DNA of 64,000 nt, taken from Streptomyces alanosinicus (GTDB lineage Bacteria > Actinomycetota > Actinomycetes > Streptomycetales > Streptomycetaceae). Location: NCBI RefSeq assembly GCF_014650595.1, contig NZ_BMVG01000008.1, forward strand, positions 124,001 to 188,000, given 5' to 3'. The position numbers were made by a program, and so were the translations under genes. The notes beneath the pieces are model-generated. The model saw nothing but the letters and a program-made list of their open reading frames with translations, was not told where the DNA came from and made no database searches. Positions 6,989 through 15,650 of this stretch are shown here, piece after piece. The number at the start of each line of letters is the position of its first letter. Positions within the stretch are counted from its first letter, which is position 1.

Positions 6989-8443
6989 ATGACACTCCTC
7001 GACAACGACGTCTGGAGCGAGAAACTCTTCGGCGACGGCTGGCGGGACGCCACCCGGGCACAGCCGGTGGCCGAGCCGGCGACCGGCGACCGGCTGGGCA
7101 CCGTAGGCCTGGCCACGGCCGAGGACGTGCGCCGTGCCGCCGCCCGCGCCGCCGAGGCGCAGCGGTCCTGGGCGGCCACGTCGCCGCGGCAGCGGGCGGC
7201 CGTACTGCGGCGCGCGGGCGAGCTGTTCACCGAGCACGCCGCCGAGATCGAGGACTGGCTGGTGCGCGAGGCCGGCTCGGTACGGGCCAAGGCGGGGTTC
7301 GAGGTGCAGCTGGCGCTGGGCGAGTGCTTCGAGTGCGCGGGGCTGCCGACGCATCCGCAGGGTGAGGTGCTCACGTCCGAGGACGCGCGCTGGTCGCTCG
7401 CGCGGCGCCGCCCGGCCGGCGTGGTGGGCGTGATCGCACCGTTCAACTTCCCGCTCATCCTGGGTCTGCGCTCGGTGGCACCCGCGCTGGCGCTGGGCAA
7501 CGCGGTGCTGCTCAAGCCCGATCCGCGGACCGCGGTCAGCGGCGGTGTCGTCATCGCCCGGATCTTCGAGGAGGCCGGGCTGCCCTCCGGGGTGCTCCAT
7601 CTGCTGCCGGGCGACGGCTCGGTGGGGCAGGCGCTCGTCGAGGCGCCCGAGGTGCGCGTGATCTCCTTCACCGGGTCCACGGCGGTCGGACGGGTCATCG
7701 GCGAGCAGGCCGGCCGGCTGCTCAAGCGGGCCCACCTCGAACTCGGCGGGAACAACGCCCTGGTGGTGCTGCCCGGGACGGATGTGCACAGGGCGGCCTC
7801 GGCCGGGGCGTTCGGCTCCTATCTGCACCAGGGGCAGATCTGTATGACGACCGGCCGGCACATCGTGCACGAGTCGCTCATGGACGCGTACACCGCCGCG
7901 CTGACGGCGAAGGCCGTGGCGCTGCCCGTGGGCGACCCCGCGCGGGAGGACGTGGCGCTGGGGCCGCTCATCGACCGGCGGCAGCTGGCGCGGGTGCACG
8001 GCATCGTCAGCGACAGTGTCGCCGCGGGCGCGACGCTGGCCGCGGGCGGCGAGATCGTGGGCGCCGGATACCGTGCCACCGTGCTGACCGGGCTCACCAC
8101 CGGCATGCGGGCCTGGCGCGAGGAGATCTTCGGGCCCGTCGCACCCGTCATGGGCTTCGCCACGCTGGAGGAGGCCGCGCGGATCGTCAACGACTGCGAG
8201 TACGGGCTGTCCGTCGGGATCCTCGGTGACGTCGGCACGGCGATGCGGCTCGCCGACCGGATCGACTCCGGCAAGGTGCACATCAACGAACAGACGGTCA
8301 GCGACGAGCCCAACGCCCCCTTCGGCGGGGTCAAGGCGTCCGGCACCGGGTCCCGGCTCGGCGGGGCCGCCGCCAACATCGAGGCGTTCACCGAGACCCA
8401 GTGGCTCACCGTCCGGCCGGACATCGCGGACTACCCGTTCTGA
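6989..8443 (+). CDS. Benzaldehyde-type NAD(P)-dependent aldehyde dehydrogenase
   Basis: A 484-residue aldehyde dehydrogenase. Visible features are the Rossmann-type segment VVGVIAPFNFPLILGLRS, VLLKPDPRTAVSGG, the FTGSTAVGR loop, the general-base region LELGGNNALVVL and the catalytic Cys in HQGQICMTTGRHIV. EEIFGPVAPVMGF and FGGVKASGTGSR lie near the end. The PFNFPLILGLRS and HQGQICMTTGR blocks are typical of the benzaldehyde/vanillin dehydrogenase branch, so an aromatic aldehyde is the best guess. A strong GGAAGGGAAT ribosome site precedes the ATG at 6989. It stands alone between unrelated genes. Confidence 0.88.
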   Translation: MTLLDNDVWSEKLFGDGWRDATRAQPVAEPATGDRLGTVGLATAEDVRRAAARAAEAQRSWAATSPRQRAAVLRRAGELFTEHAAEIEDWLVREAGSVRAKAGFEVQLALGECFECAGLPTHPQGEVLTSEDARWSLARRRPAGVVGVIAPFNFPLILGLRSVAPALALGNAVLLKPDPRTAVSGGVVIARIFEEAGLPSGVLHLLPGDGSVGQALVEAPEVRVISFTGSTAVGRVIGEQAGRLLKRAHLELGGNNALVVLPGTDVHRAASAGAFGSYLHQGQICMTTGRHIVHESLMDAYTAALTAKAVALPVGDPAREDVALGPLIDRRQLARVHGIVSDSVAAGATLAAGGEIVGAGYRATVLTGLTTGMRAWREEIFGPVAPVMGFATLEEAARIVNDCEYGLSVGILGDVGTAMRLADRIDSGKVHINEQTVSDEPNAPFGGVKASGTGSRLGGAAANIEAFTETQWLTVRPDIADYPF

Positions 8444-8549
8444 AGGACACCGCAGCTGTGCACAGCGCGGCATGAATCGCCATCGGCCGTGAGGTGCCCC
8501 GACAGCCTCGGACGGACGAAGCGGAAACATCCGGTCCGGTCGACTCGCA

Positions 8550-10335
8550 GTGCCGCACCAAGGGCAGATTTTCCGAAACATAGCTGGTCACTTGCCAATT
8601 CAGGGATGGAGTCCGCTCACTCGCCGCGCCTGGGCCACTCTCAGATTTCCGTATCCGGCCGCGTCCGGGAGCACCCTCGCGATCGGCTCTCCGGCACATC
8701 CCCAGCACAGTGACAAGCTGACCTTCACCTGGGCGACGGACACACCCGACCCCAAGAACTGGATCGGTGTCCACGCGGGTGACAAGCAGCCCGGCAGCGG
8801 CAGCAGCTCCCTGGTGTGGACGTATGTGCCGGGCGCCGCCGGGCAGACGACCCTCGACACCTCCGGCCTGAACGACGGGCCGTACACCGCCTGTCTGCTG
8901 GCCAAGGACGGGTACGGCATCCTCGCCAAGACGGCCCCGTTCAGCTTCCTGGTCCGCCCCGTGATCCCGCGCCCGCACGCGGTGGTGGACGCCGTCACCA
9001 CCGAGGCGCAGACCTCCGGCGAGGGCTTCTCGGTGCGGCTGGGCGGGCTGTGGATCAGGCCCGAGGGCAATGACGCGGGCAGCGCGGCCTTCCAGCGGGT
9101 CGCCGGCCACGCGTGGCTGTCGGTCTCGGCAGACGGCACGGTCAGCGGCAAGGCGCCGGTCCTCGCGCCCCGGACGCCCGGCCGGATCGTGGTCGCCGTC
9201 ACCGACAGCGCCGTCGGCTCGGACACCGTCACGGTCCAGGTGCCCGTGCGTGCCGCCCGGCAGCGGCTGCGGCTGAAGGTCGCCACGCTGAACCTCTGGG
9301 ACGCCGGCACGACACCGCGCTGCAGTCGCTGTTCTCCCACCCCGATGTGTGGAAGAACACCGTCTTCCTGCTCATGTACGATGAGAACGACGGCTACTTC
9401 GACCACGTCATCCCGCCGTTCCCGGAGCCCGGCACCAAGGACGAGTTCGCGAACGGCAAGCCGATCGGCCTCGGCAGCCGGGTGCCGCTGTGGGTGGTGT
9501 CCCTGTGGTCGCGCGGCGGCTGGGTCAACTCCCAGGTCTTCGACCACACGTCGGTGCTGCGCTTCCTGGAGCGTGTGACCGGGGTGCAGGAGCCCAATAT
9601 CTCCGACTGGCGGCGCACCGTCTCCGGCGACCTCACCAGCTGCTTCGACTTCAGCAAGCCCGACTACAGCATCCCCGGACTGCCCGACACGGTCGCGCTG
9701 ATGGCCAAGGCGGACGCCGGCGACTCCCTGCCGGCGGTGAAGATCCCCGACCAGCAGTCCATGCCGGCGCAGGAGAAGGGCAGCCGGCCGCACCGCGCGC
9801 TGCCGTACCGCCCGTGGGCCGATGTGCGGGTCGAGCGGGCCACCGGCAAGGTCACCTGCACGCTCACCCACGACGGCAGCGTCGGCTACCACTTCACCGT
9901 GCTGCCGAACATCGCCCAGCCCTCACCGGCACGCCGTTCACCGTCCCGGCGCACTCGTCGCGCACCTATGTGTGGGACGCCACCGTCACCGACGGCCGCT
10001 ACGACTTCTCCGTGTACGGCGCCGACGGGTTCGCCCGCCGCTTCTGCGGCACGGTCGTCCGCGAGGGGCAGGACGATGTGGCGGTGCCGTCGGTGACGGC
10101 GGCCCTGCGGGGCACGTCGGTGGAGCTGGAGCTGCGCAACTCCGGCGGCACCGAGGTGGCCTTCACCCTCACGCCGAACGACTTCGCGGGCAAGGAACGC
10201 ACCGTGTGGGTCGGTGGCGGGGAGCGCACGCGCCTGTCGTGGCGCACCGACGAGGGCCGTTACGACGTCACGGTCACGGCGGGCACCGGTACCCGCTTCG
10301 TCCAGCGGTACGCCGGCACCGTGCACGCGGGCTGA
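8550..10335 (+). pseudogene. Fused remnant: nuclease-family N-part joined to phospholipase C C-part
   Basis: Three reading frames share one coding track. From about 8640 to 9300 the frame encodes beta-rich leader domains (DKLTFTWATDTPDPKNWIGV) and stops being coherent just after KVATLNLWDAGT, the first strand of an endonuclease/exonuclease/phosphatase domain. From about 9310 another frame encodes the middle of a phosphocholine-type phospholipase C (TALQSLFSHPDVW, MYDENDGYFDHVIPP, VFDHTSVLRFLERV). A third frame from about 9925 carries its C-terminal DUF756-like domains (TPFTVPAHSSRTYVWD to the stop at 10335). A deletion fused two genes, and a later one-base loss broke the phospholipase part. 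Both catalytic cores are incomplete. Confidence 0.75.
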
Positions 10336-10342
10336 GCCGGCG

Positions 10343-10382
10343 CCGGGTGGGGCCGCGGCCCGCGAGGCCCGGTCCCACCCGG
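10343..10382. terminator. Bidirectional hairpin between convergent genes
   Basis: Inverted repeat CCGGGTGGG (10343-10351) and CCCACCCGG (10374-10382), between the end of the phospholipase remnant and the end of the convergent pyruvyl transferase gene. There is no clear T-run, as is common in Streptomyces. Confidence 0.55.
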
Positions 10383-10458
10383 CCGGTCACCCGCCGGCCC
10401 GGTGGACGGCGGAGAGTCAGCACCGCTGCGCCACATCGTCCGAGCAACGCCCGCACCG

Positions 10459-11670
10459 TCAGCGCCCGGTGCCGAGCAACGCGGTGAGCGCCTCGGTGAA
10501 GGCGATACCCGAACGATCGGCGTGGCCGCGGATCCGCCGGGCCACGGCGTCCGCCCCGCCGCCCTCCACCAGGCGTACGAGCCGGTCGGCGCGGTCCTCA
10601 CGGTCTTCCCGGGTGCCGGGCAGGGTGGACACATAGAAGTCTGCCGCGTCGTAGGTCATGTGGAACACATGCTTCTTCACCTGACTCAGCGTCAGGTAGT
10701 CGTCGTCGGTCCGCGGACGGGGTTCGGGCGCTCCGACACACATCACCGGGGTGCCGGCGCCCCAGGCGTTGACACACAGGTGGTAGGTGTCCGTGACGAC
10801 CAGCCGATAGCGGGAGAGGATGTGCAGCAGGTCCCCGATGGTGTGGTCACCCGGGCGGGTCGGGATGTGGGCGGCCCGGGAAGGGATGTCCCGGTCGAAC
10901 CAGGGCAGCCATTCCAGCGGCGCCCCCAGGCGCTCGGAAAGACCCTGGCAGAACCCGGGCAGCCACGCGGGGACCGGGGTGCGGGCGCCGAGGAACACGC
11001 CGATCGCACCGCCCCGCGGGACCTCCTCGGACCAGGACGTGGTCGGCAGCCGGCCGAGGTCACCGGGGTGGCACAGGAGCGCCGCGTCCGCGCCGAAGTG
11101 GTCGGTCGTACGGTCCGCGCGCAGCTGGGCGATCTTGGCGGCCGACAGCGGGTCACGCATCCACACGCGGTGGCTGCGCGTCATCAGGCGGGAGAAGAGC
11201 GAGCCGTACTCCTTGTCCTCGTAGTCGGACTGCGTGTTGTGCAGGACGGTGCCCCCGTAGCTGAGGGTGCGGTCGAGGAGTTCGTCCGGCTGGTCCGCGA
11301 GCAGCAGGGCGCGGTGGAGCAGGGTCCGGGCGGCGTCGCGGTCCCTGGCCAGCCCGAAGTCGAGCAGGCGGTTCGTCGCGTCCTGGGCCAGGTAGTGCCG
11401 TGTGTGCAGGAAGTCGCCCCAGAAGACGACCGCGTCGTGGCCGCGGAGCACGTCGAGGTGCTCGGTCAGCGGACGGAACCGGAACGGGAACGCGGTGTCT
11501 CGCGCACATGCGCGCAGCGGCACGGTCTCCGGCGGATGCAGCGTGTACCAGACCGTGTCGGTCTGGACGTCCATGCGCCGGCACAGGCCCGCGAAGGCCA
11601 GGTCGACGGTCAGCATTCCGGTGTTGCGGTAACCGATGTTGGGCGCGGTGATGACAGCGATGCGGGCCAT
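10459..11670 (-). CDS. Polysaccharide pyruvyl transferase family protein
   Basis: A 403-residue protein that looks like the polysaccharide pyruvyl transferase (CsaB/WcaK) family, which transfers pyruvate from PEP to sugars of surface polymers. The N-terminus ARIAVITAPNIGYRNTGML is typical, as are HNTQSDYEDKEYGSLF, RVWMRDPLSAAKIAQ, HFGADAALLCHP and the C-terminal sugar-nucleotide-like region RYRLVVTDTYHLCVNAWG. GAGGGG lies before the ATG at 11670; an upstream start at 11721 adds 17 unlikely residues. No other glycan genes are nearby, so the acceptor is unknown. It is convergent with the phospholipase remnant and separated from it by a hairpin. Confidence 0.75.
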   Translation of the reverse strand: MARIAVITAPNIGYRNTGMLTVDLAFAGLCRRMDVQTDTVWYTLHPPETVPLRACARDTAFPFRFRPLTEHLDVLRGHDAVVFWGDFLHTRHYLAQDATNRLLDFGLARDRDAARTLLHRALLLADQPDELLDRTLSYGGTVLHNTQSDYEDKEYGSLFSRLMTRSHRVWMRDPLSAAKIAQLRADRTTDHFGADAALLCHPGDLGRLPTTSWSEEVPRGGAIGVFLGARTPVPAWLPGFCQGLSERLGAPLEWLPWFDRDIPSRAAHIPTRPGDHTIGDLLHILSRYRLVVTDTYHLCVNAWGAGTPVMCVGAPEPRPRTDDDYLTLSQVKKHVFHMTYDAADFYVSTLPGTREDREDRADRLVRLVEGGGADAVARRIRGHADRSGIAFTEALTALLGTGR

Positions 11671-11758
11671 GTGCTGTGTCCCCTCAGCCGTTGCCGACGC
11701 TTCGATGTGTGGCGCGGACACCGGTCAACGTACCCAGCGCCGCTGGCCCGCCCCTTTC

Positions 11759-12772
11759 TCACCGCGGGGTTTCGGTCACCGGCGCGAGGTCCGTGCGCAG
11801 GACGGCACGCCGCCCGCCCAGTTCGCCGCTCTCCAGCCCGGCGTGTACGTCGGCTGCCGCGCTCAGCGGGAAGACCTCGATGTCGCGCGGTCGCAGCGCG
11901 TCCCGCGCCAACAGGTCGTTGATGTGGGCGGCGGCTTCGGCGAGTTCGTCGGGTGTCGCGTGGGAGATCACGAAGCCCACGACGGACCGGTCGTTCATGT
12001 AGAGCGCCCCGGCGGGCAGCACGGGACGGGTCCCGGCCCCGGCCAGCAGGACCACGCGGCCCCGGTGGGCGAGGAGCCCGACCGTTCTCTCCAGGTCGTT
12101 GACGCCCGCCGTGTCCAGGTACGCGTCGATCCCCGAGGGCGCCGCACCACGGATCTTCGCGGTCAGGTCCGGGTCCCGGTAGTCGAACACCTCGGCCGCG
12201 CCCAGCCGCGCGCAGTACGCCGCGTCCCGCGCGCCGGCCGTCGCCAGGACGCGGGCGCCGGCCCGCACGGCCATGGTCACCAGGGCGCTGCCGACGTTAC
12301 CTCCGGCACCGGCGACCAGCACGGTCTCGCCCACGCGGAGCCGGCCGTGGACGAACAGCGCCAGATGGGCGGTGGCCGCCGGATGGACCACCGCCACCGC
12401 GGCGTACGGATCGGCTCCCACGGGCAGGTGGTACAGCCGGTCGGCCGGCACCACCGCCTGCTCCGCGGCCGCGCCCTGTCTTCCCCCGTGTCCGAGGCTG
12501 TTGCACCACACCCGGTCCCCGGCCCGGAAGCCGGGGGCGCCGGGGCCCGCCTCGGCGACCGTGCCGACCAGGTCACGGCCTACGACGAAGGGAAAGGCCA
12601 TCGGCGTCGGGTAGCGACCCGACCGGACGAACGTGTCCACCGGGTTGACCGTGGTGGCCAGGACATCGACCAGCACATCGGTGGGGCCGGGCCGCGGACC
12701 GGCGATCTCGCCGTACCGGATGACGTCCGCGGCACCCAGCTGTTCGATGTAAGCAGCACGCACGGCTCCCAT
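11759..12772 (-). CDS. NADPH:quinone reductase-like MDR oxidoreductase
   Basis: A 337-residue medium-chain dehydrogenase/reductase of the quinone-oxidoreductase (zeta-crystallin-like) type. The N-terminal catalytic domain has VLVDVLATTVNPVDTFVRSG and FPFVVGRDLVGTVAEAG. The nucleotide-binding motif VLVAGAGGNVGSALVTMA (about residues 150-167) and FDYRDPDLTAKIRG follow. The zinc-ligand pattern of alcohol dehydrogenases is absent, supporting the zinc-free quinone reductase branch. Its substrate cannot be read from sequence. The neighbouring minus-strand genes (MBL protein, flavoprotein) may form a loose catabolic group, with gaps of 70-140 bp between genes. Confidence 0.82.
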   Translation of the reverse strand: MGAVRAAYIEQLGAADVIRYGEIAGPRPGPTDVLVDVLATTVNPVDTFVRSGRYPTPMAFPFVVGRDLVGTVAEAGPGAPGFRAGDRVWCNSLGHGGRQGAAAEQAVVPADRLYHLPVGADPYAAVAVVHPAATAHLALFVHGRLRVGETVLVAGAGGNVGSALVTMAVRAGARVLATAGARDAAYCARLGAAEVFDYRDPDLTAKIRGAAPSGIDAYLDTAGVNDLERTVGLLAHRGRVVLLAGAGTRPVLPAGALYMNDRSVVGFVISHATPDELAEAAAHINDLLARDALRPRDIEVFPLSAAADVHAGLESGELGGRRAVLRTDLAPVTETPR

Positions 12773-12842
12773 GCTTCCACAGGCGGGTGCGCCGGGACCG
12801 GTTCGTCCCGGCCGGCCCCGCGCGCCGGCCCGGACCGGTGTG

Positions 12843-13730
12843 TCACCAGCGCACCGCGGTGAAATCGATGGGCCGGGGGCGCAGTTCCCGGGTGCGTGCC
12901 GTCAGCCTGCGCAGGCGCCGGGCCATCTCGTCGGCGGGCAGCCGCCGGCGGTCGCCGTGGCCGGGCAGCAACCACTCGAAGCGCAGCCGGCCCACGGTGC
13001 GTGACAAGGAGGCGGCCAGCTCGGTGATGGAGTACCAGGTGACGCTCTCGGCCACCTCGATGTCCTGGGTGGTCCGTGACCAGTAGAAGCTGTCGCCGCT
13101 GAAGCAGTACCGCTCGTCGGCGACGAAGAGCACACTGCCCTGGGTGTGGCCGGGCAGCGGATGGGCGATCACCCCTTCCGCGATCTCCGTCGGGCCGGTG
13201 CCGCGCAGGACGCGGTCGGCGTCCGGGGCGGCGTCGAGGTCTCCCTCGTGGATCCACAGCCGGGCGCCGAGGCGGTCGGCGTAGCGGCGCCCGTGGGCGA
13301 CGTGGTCGCGGTGGGTGAGCAGGACGTCGGTGACGGCGCCCAGCGTCTCGTAGCGGGTGGCCAGCGCGGTGCTCCAGCGCGGGGTGTCCACCATCATCAC
13401 GGTGCCGCCGGGGCGGCGTAACAGGTAGGAGTTGGCGCCCGCGGTGTGCGTGGAGTTGTGTCCGCACAGGTACACGGTGTCGTCCAGGGCCATCGGGAAG
13501 GGGTCCTGTGCCGTGTCCAGGCGGCCGCTCGGCGGGCGGACCGAGCGGGTGGGGCAGGCGTGTGCGGCGGCGTGGAGCAGCTCGGCCTCGGCTCGGTCGC
13601 GTGGCTGGCGCAGCACGGCCGAGCGCCCGTCGACCTCACCGATCAGACCGGGCGCCAGCTGCCGTGCGACATCGCAGTTCGTGCAGCGCTCGTCGACATA
13701 CCACTCGTCCTCGGACCGTTCCTCGCTCAT
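12843..13730 (-). CDS. MBL-fold hydrolase with N-terminal ferredoxin-like segment; contains a TTA codon
   Basis: A 295-residue two-part protein. Residues 1-65 resemble a degenerate ferredoxin domain: CTNC at 16-19 and CPTRSV near 59, without the third Cys of a full cluster motif. From about residue 85 a metallo-beta-lactamase fold follows, with DVLLTHRDHVAHG in place of the usual HxHxDH, the metal ligand region HPLPGHTQGS, then YCFSGDSFYW and a C-terminal LLPGHGDRR. Leu104 is encoded by TTA (13421-13419), the only such codon I noticed in an intact gene here, so translation probably depends on the bldA tRNA. Its function is unknown. Confidence 0.78.
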   Translation of the reverse strand: MSEERSEDEWYVDERCTNCDVARQLAPGLIGEVDGRSAVLRQPRDRAEAELLHAAAHACPTRSVRPPSGRLDTAQDPFPMALDDTVYLCGHNSTHTAGANSYLLRRPGGTVMMVDTPRWSTALATRYETLGAVTDVLLTHRDHVAHGRRYADRLGARLWIHEGDLDAAPDADRVLRGTGPTEIAEGVIAHPLPGHTQGSVLFVADERYCFSGDSFYWSRTTQDIEVAESVTWYSITELAASLSRTVGRLRFEWLLPGHGDRRRLPADEMARRLRRLTARTRELRPRPIDFTAVRW

Positions 13731-13871
13731 GGCGCGTTCCTCTCGGGATCGTGTCCGCCTTCCGGCGTCTCACCTCCCATGGGTATCCGTGCCGCCCGCG
13801 CGAAGAAAGCCGTTCAGGGAAAGAGGGCCTGGATCAGAGAAAGTGGGCCTGGATCCGGCGCGTCGGCGTGG

Positions 13872-15071
13872 TCACCGCCTCGGTTCGGCGCCCTCGGCGC
13901 CCTCGGCGCCCAGGGCCCAGGCGCCGTAGGCGGCTCCGGCCGTCTCGAAGGAGAAGATGATGTGGGAGGCGGCGGTGTTGACGTCCCGCCAGAACCGCTG
14001 GAGGGGGTCGGACTCGAAATGGCCCGCCGTCCCCGTGCCGCGGAAGAGGCGTTCGACGGCCGACACGGACAGTTCGACCGCCAGCGCGAAGTCCCGCGGT
14101 CCGCGGACCGCCGCCTCGCCGTCCCTGGTCTCCTCGACGCCGTCGGCGACCCGTGCGGCCCGCTGGACGAGGAGTCCGGCGGCGTCCGTCTCGGCGGCGG
14201 AGCGGGCCAGGTCGATCTGCGCCTGCGGCTTCTCGCGCAGGGGGGCACCGCGCCGGTCGGTGCGGCGGATGTTCTGCTCGGCCGCGGTGCGCACCGTGCC
14301 GCGCGCGGCGCCCACCACGGGAACGGCGAGCGGCAGCGCGTTCACCGCGTTCACCGGGACCGTGTGGCACCGGGCCTCGGAGGCCGTCGCCCGCCCGGCG
14401 TTGATGTCGAACCTCGACAGGGTCAGACAGTCGGGTACGAAGACGTCGTCGAGGACCATGGTGTCGCTGCCGGTCCCGCGCATGCCCAGGGTGAACCAGG
14501 TGTCCTTCACGGTGATGTCCGCCCGCGGCACCGCGAAGAACCGCACCTCGCCCCGCCCGTCGGGGCCCACCTTGCCGGGTACGGCGGAGCAGGCGAACAC
14601 CCAGTCGGCGAAGCGCACTCCGCTGATGTACTTCCATTCACCGCTGAGCCGCCAGCCACCGGAGGCGCGTTCCGCCGTGCCGGCCGGCATGAGCGCGCCC
14701 GCCATCAGGGCGTCCGGCCCGTCACCCCAGAGCACCGCCTGCCCCTCCACGGGCAGGTACGCCCCGTACCGGGCCGCGTACGCGGACAGCGAGGCGGCCC
14801 AGGCCGCCGAGGCGCAGCCCTCCCCGACCAGCATCACCGCCGAGGTCATGTCCGCGAAGCCGCCTTCTGTACCGCCGAAGGCCGCGGGCACGAAGTGCCG
14901 GGCGAACCCGGCCTCCCGCACGGCCTCGACCACCTCGGGCGCAAGACGCCGGGCGGCCTCCGTCTCGTCGCTGCACCGCGCCGCGATCTGCGCCACGCGC
15001 GGAGCGGCGGCGACGACCTCCGCCACGCCCTGCCGGTCGGCCAGGATCGTCGCTGTGCTGTCGCTGAGCAT
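13872..15071 (-). CDS. Acyl-CoA dehydrogenase-fold flavoprotein, HsaA/group D monooxygenase-like
   Basis: A 399-residue protein with the acyl-CoA dehydrogenase fold. It carries RRLAPEVVEAVREAGFARHFVPAAFGG near the start, AAWAASLSAYAARYG, SGGWRLSGEWKYISG, a long VKDTWFTLGMRGTGSDTMVLDDVFVP block, and FRGTGTAGHFESDPLQRFWRDVNTAASH near the end. The last two resemble HsaA/HpaB-type two-component flavin monooxygenases rather than true acyl-CoA dehydrogenases. GGAGG lies about 11 bases before the ATG at 15071; an upstream start at 15137 is less likely. A reductase partner is not seen. The C-terminus ends in GAEGAEGAE from a short GC-rich repeat. Confidence 0.78.
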   Translation of the reverse strand: MLSDSTATILADRQGVAEVVAAAPRVAQIAARCSDETEAARRLAPEVVEAVREAGFARHFVPAAFGGTEGGFADMTSAVMLVGEGCASAAWAASLSAYAARYGAYLPVEGQAVLWGDGPDALMAGALMPAGTAERASGGWRLSGEWKYISGVRFADWVFACSAVPGKVGPDGRGEVRFFAVPRADITVKDTWFTLGMRGTGSDTMVLDDVFVPDCLTLSRFDINAGRATASEARCHTVPVNAVNALPLAVPVVGAARGTVRTAAEQNIRRTDRRGAPLREKPQAQIDLARSAAETDAAGLLVQRAARVADGVEETRDGEAAVRGPRDFALAVELSVSAVERLFRGTGTAGHFESDPLQRFWRDVNTAASHIIFSFETAGAAYGAWALGAEGAEGAEPRR

Positions 15072-15274
15072 ATGTTCGCCACCTCCACTGGGATGGCCGC
15101 AGTCTCTCCGGCCGAGCCCGCCCGGGGCCGTTCCCAAGCCGGGACCGGCCCGTCTATCACCCGACCGGCTTCACCCGCCCCGCCGGCGCCCCGCGCCCGG
15201 TCGCCGTGTCCCACCTCACCATCCGAATGCCGGACGTGCGCTCCCCGTTGCGCGGGCGGCCCCCTAAGCTGGCT
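15072..15274. other. Intergenic spacer before the riboswitch
   Basis: Divergent control space between the flavoprotein gene and the metE leader. No open frame with coding character is seen. The metE promoter should lie here, but no convincing -35/-10 pair stands out. Confidence 0.4.
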
Positions 15275-15490
15275 CCCGCAGCTGGTTCGCCCCGTCAGCC
15301 AGGCGGGATGCGTCGCAAGAGGGAACCCGGTGGGAATCCGGGACTGCCCCGCAGCGGTGAGCGGGAACGACCGCCGTCATACGCACTGGGCCCCATGGAG
15401 GGCCTGGGAAGCGACGGCCAGTAGGTGTCCACGCCTCGGCAGAGGCATGGCTGTGCCCGCGAGTCCGAAGACCTGCCAACTGCCCGCGTG
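15275..15490 (+). ncRNA. Cobalamin (adenosylcobalamin) riboswitch upstream of metE
   Basis: The leader has the classic B12-element landmarks in order: GGGAACCCGGTGGGAATCCGGGACTGCCCCGCAGCGGTGA (15321-15360; its conserved core is GGAATCCGGGACTGCCCCGC), then GAGTCCGAAGACCTGCC (15461-15477), which matches the 3' B12 box. The edges are approximate. The element precedes the B12-independent methionine synthase metE. By family knowledge, cobalamin binding should shut off metE when the B12-dependent enzyme can work. About 160 bases follow before the start codon and hold the expression platform; no clear terminator hairpin was resolved there. Confidence 0.93.
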
Positions 15491-15650
15491 CGGGACGTCT
15501 CGTGCGCGGACATCCCGGTGACCTCGAGGGCGGGTCGGCGTACAGAACCGAACGGACGGCCCAGGGTCGGCGCCGTCCGGTTCCGTCACCCCTTCGCGCT
15601 CTCGTCCCGTCCCCGGGACCTCAGGGATTCATCTCGCGAAGGAGATCTCC

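Noticed and set aside
9300..9930. Programmed frameshifting to make a functional phospholipase
   Set aside because: The first frame change joins unrelated domains and the phospholipase N-half is missing, so no functional product would result.
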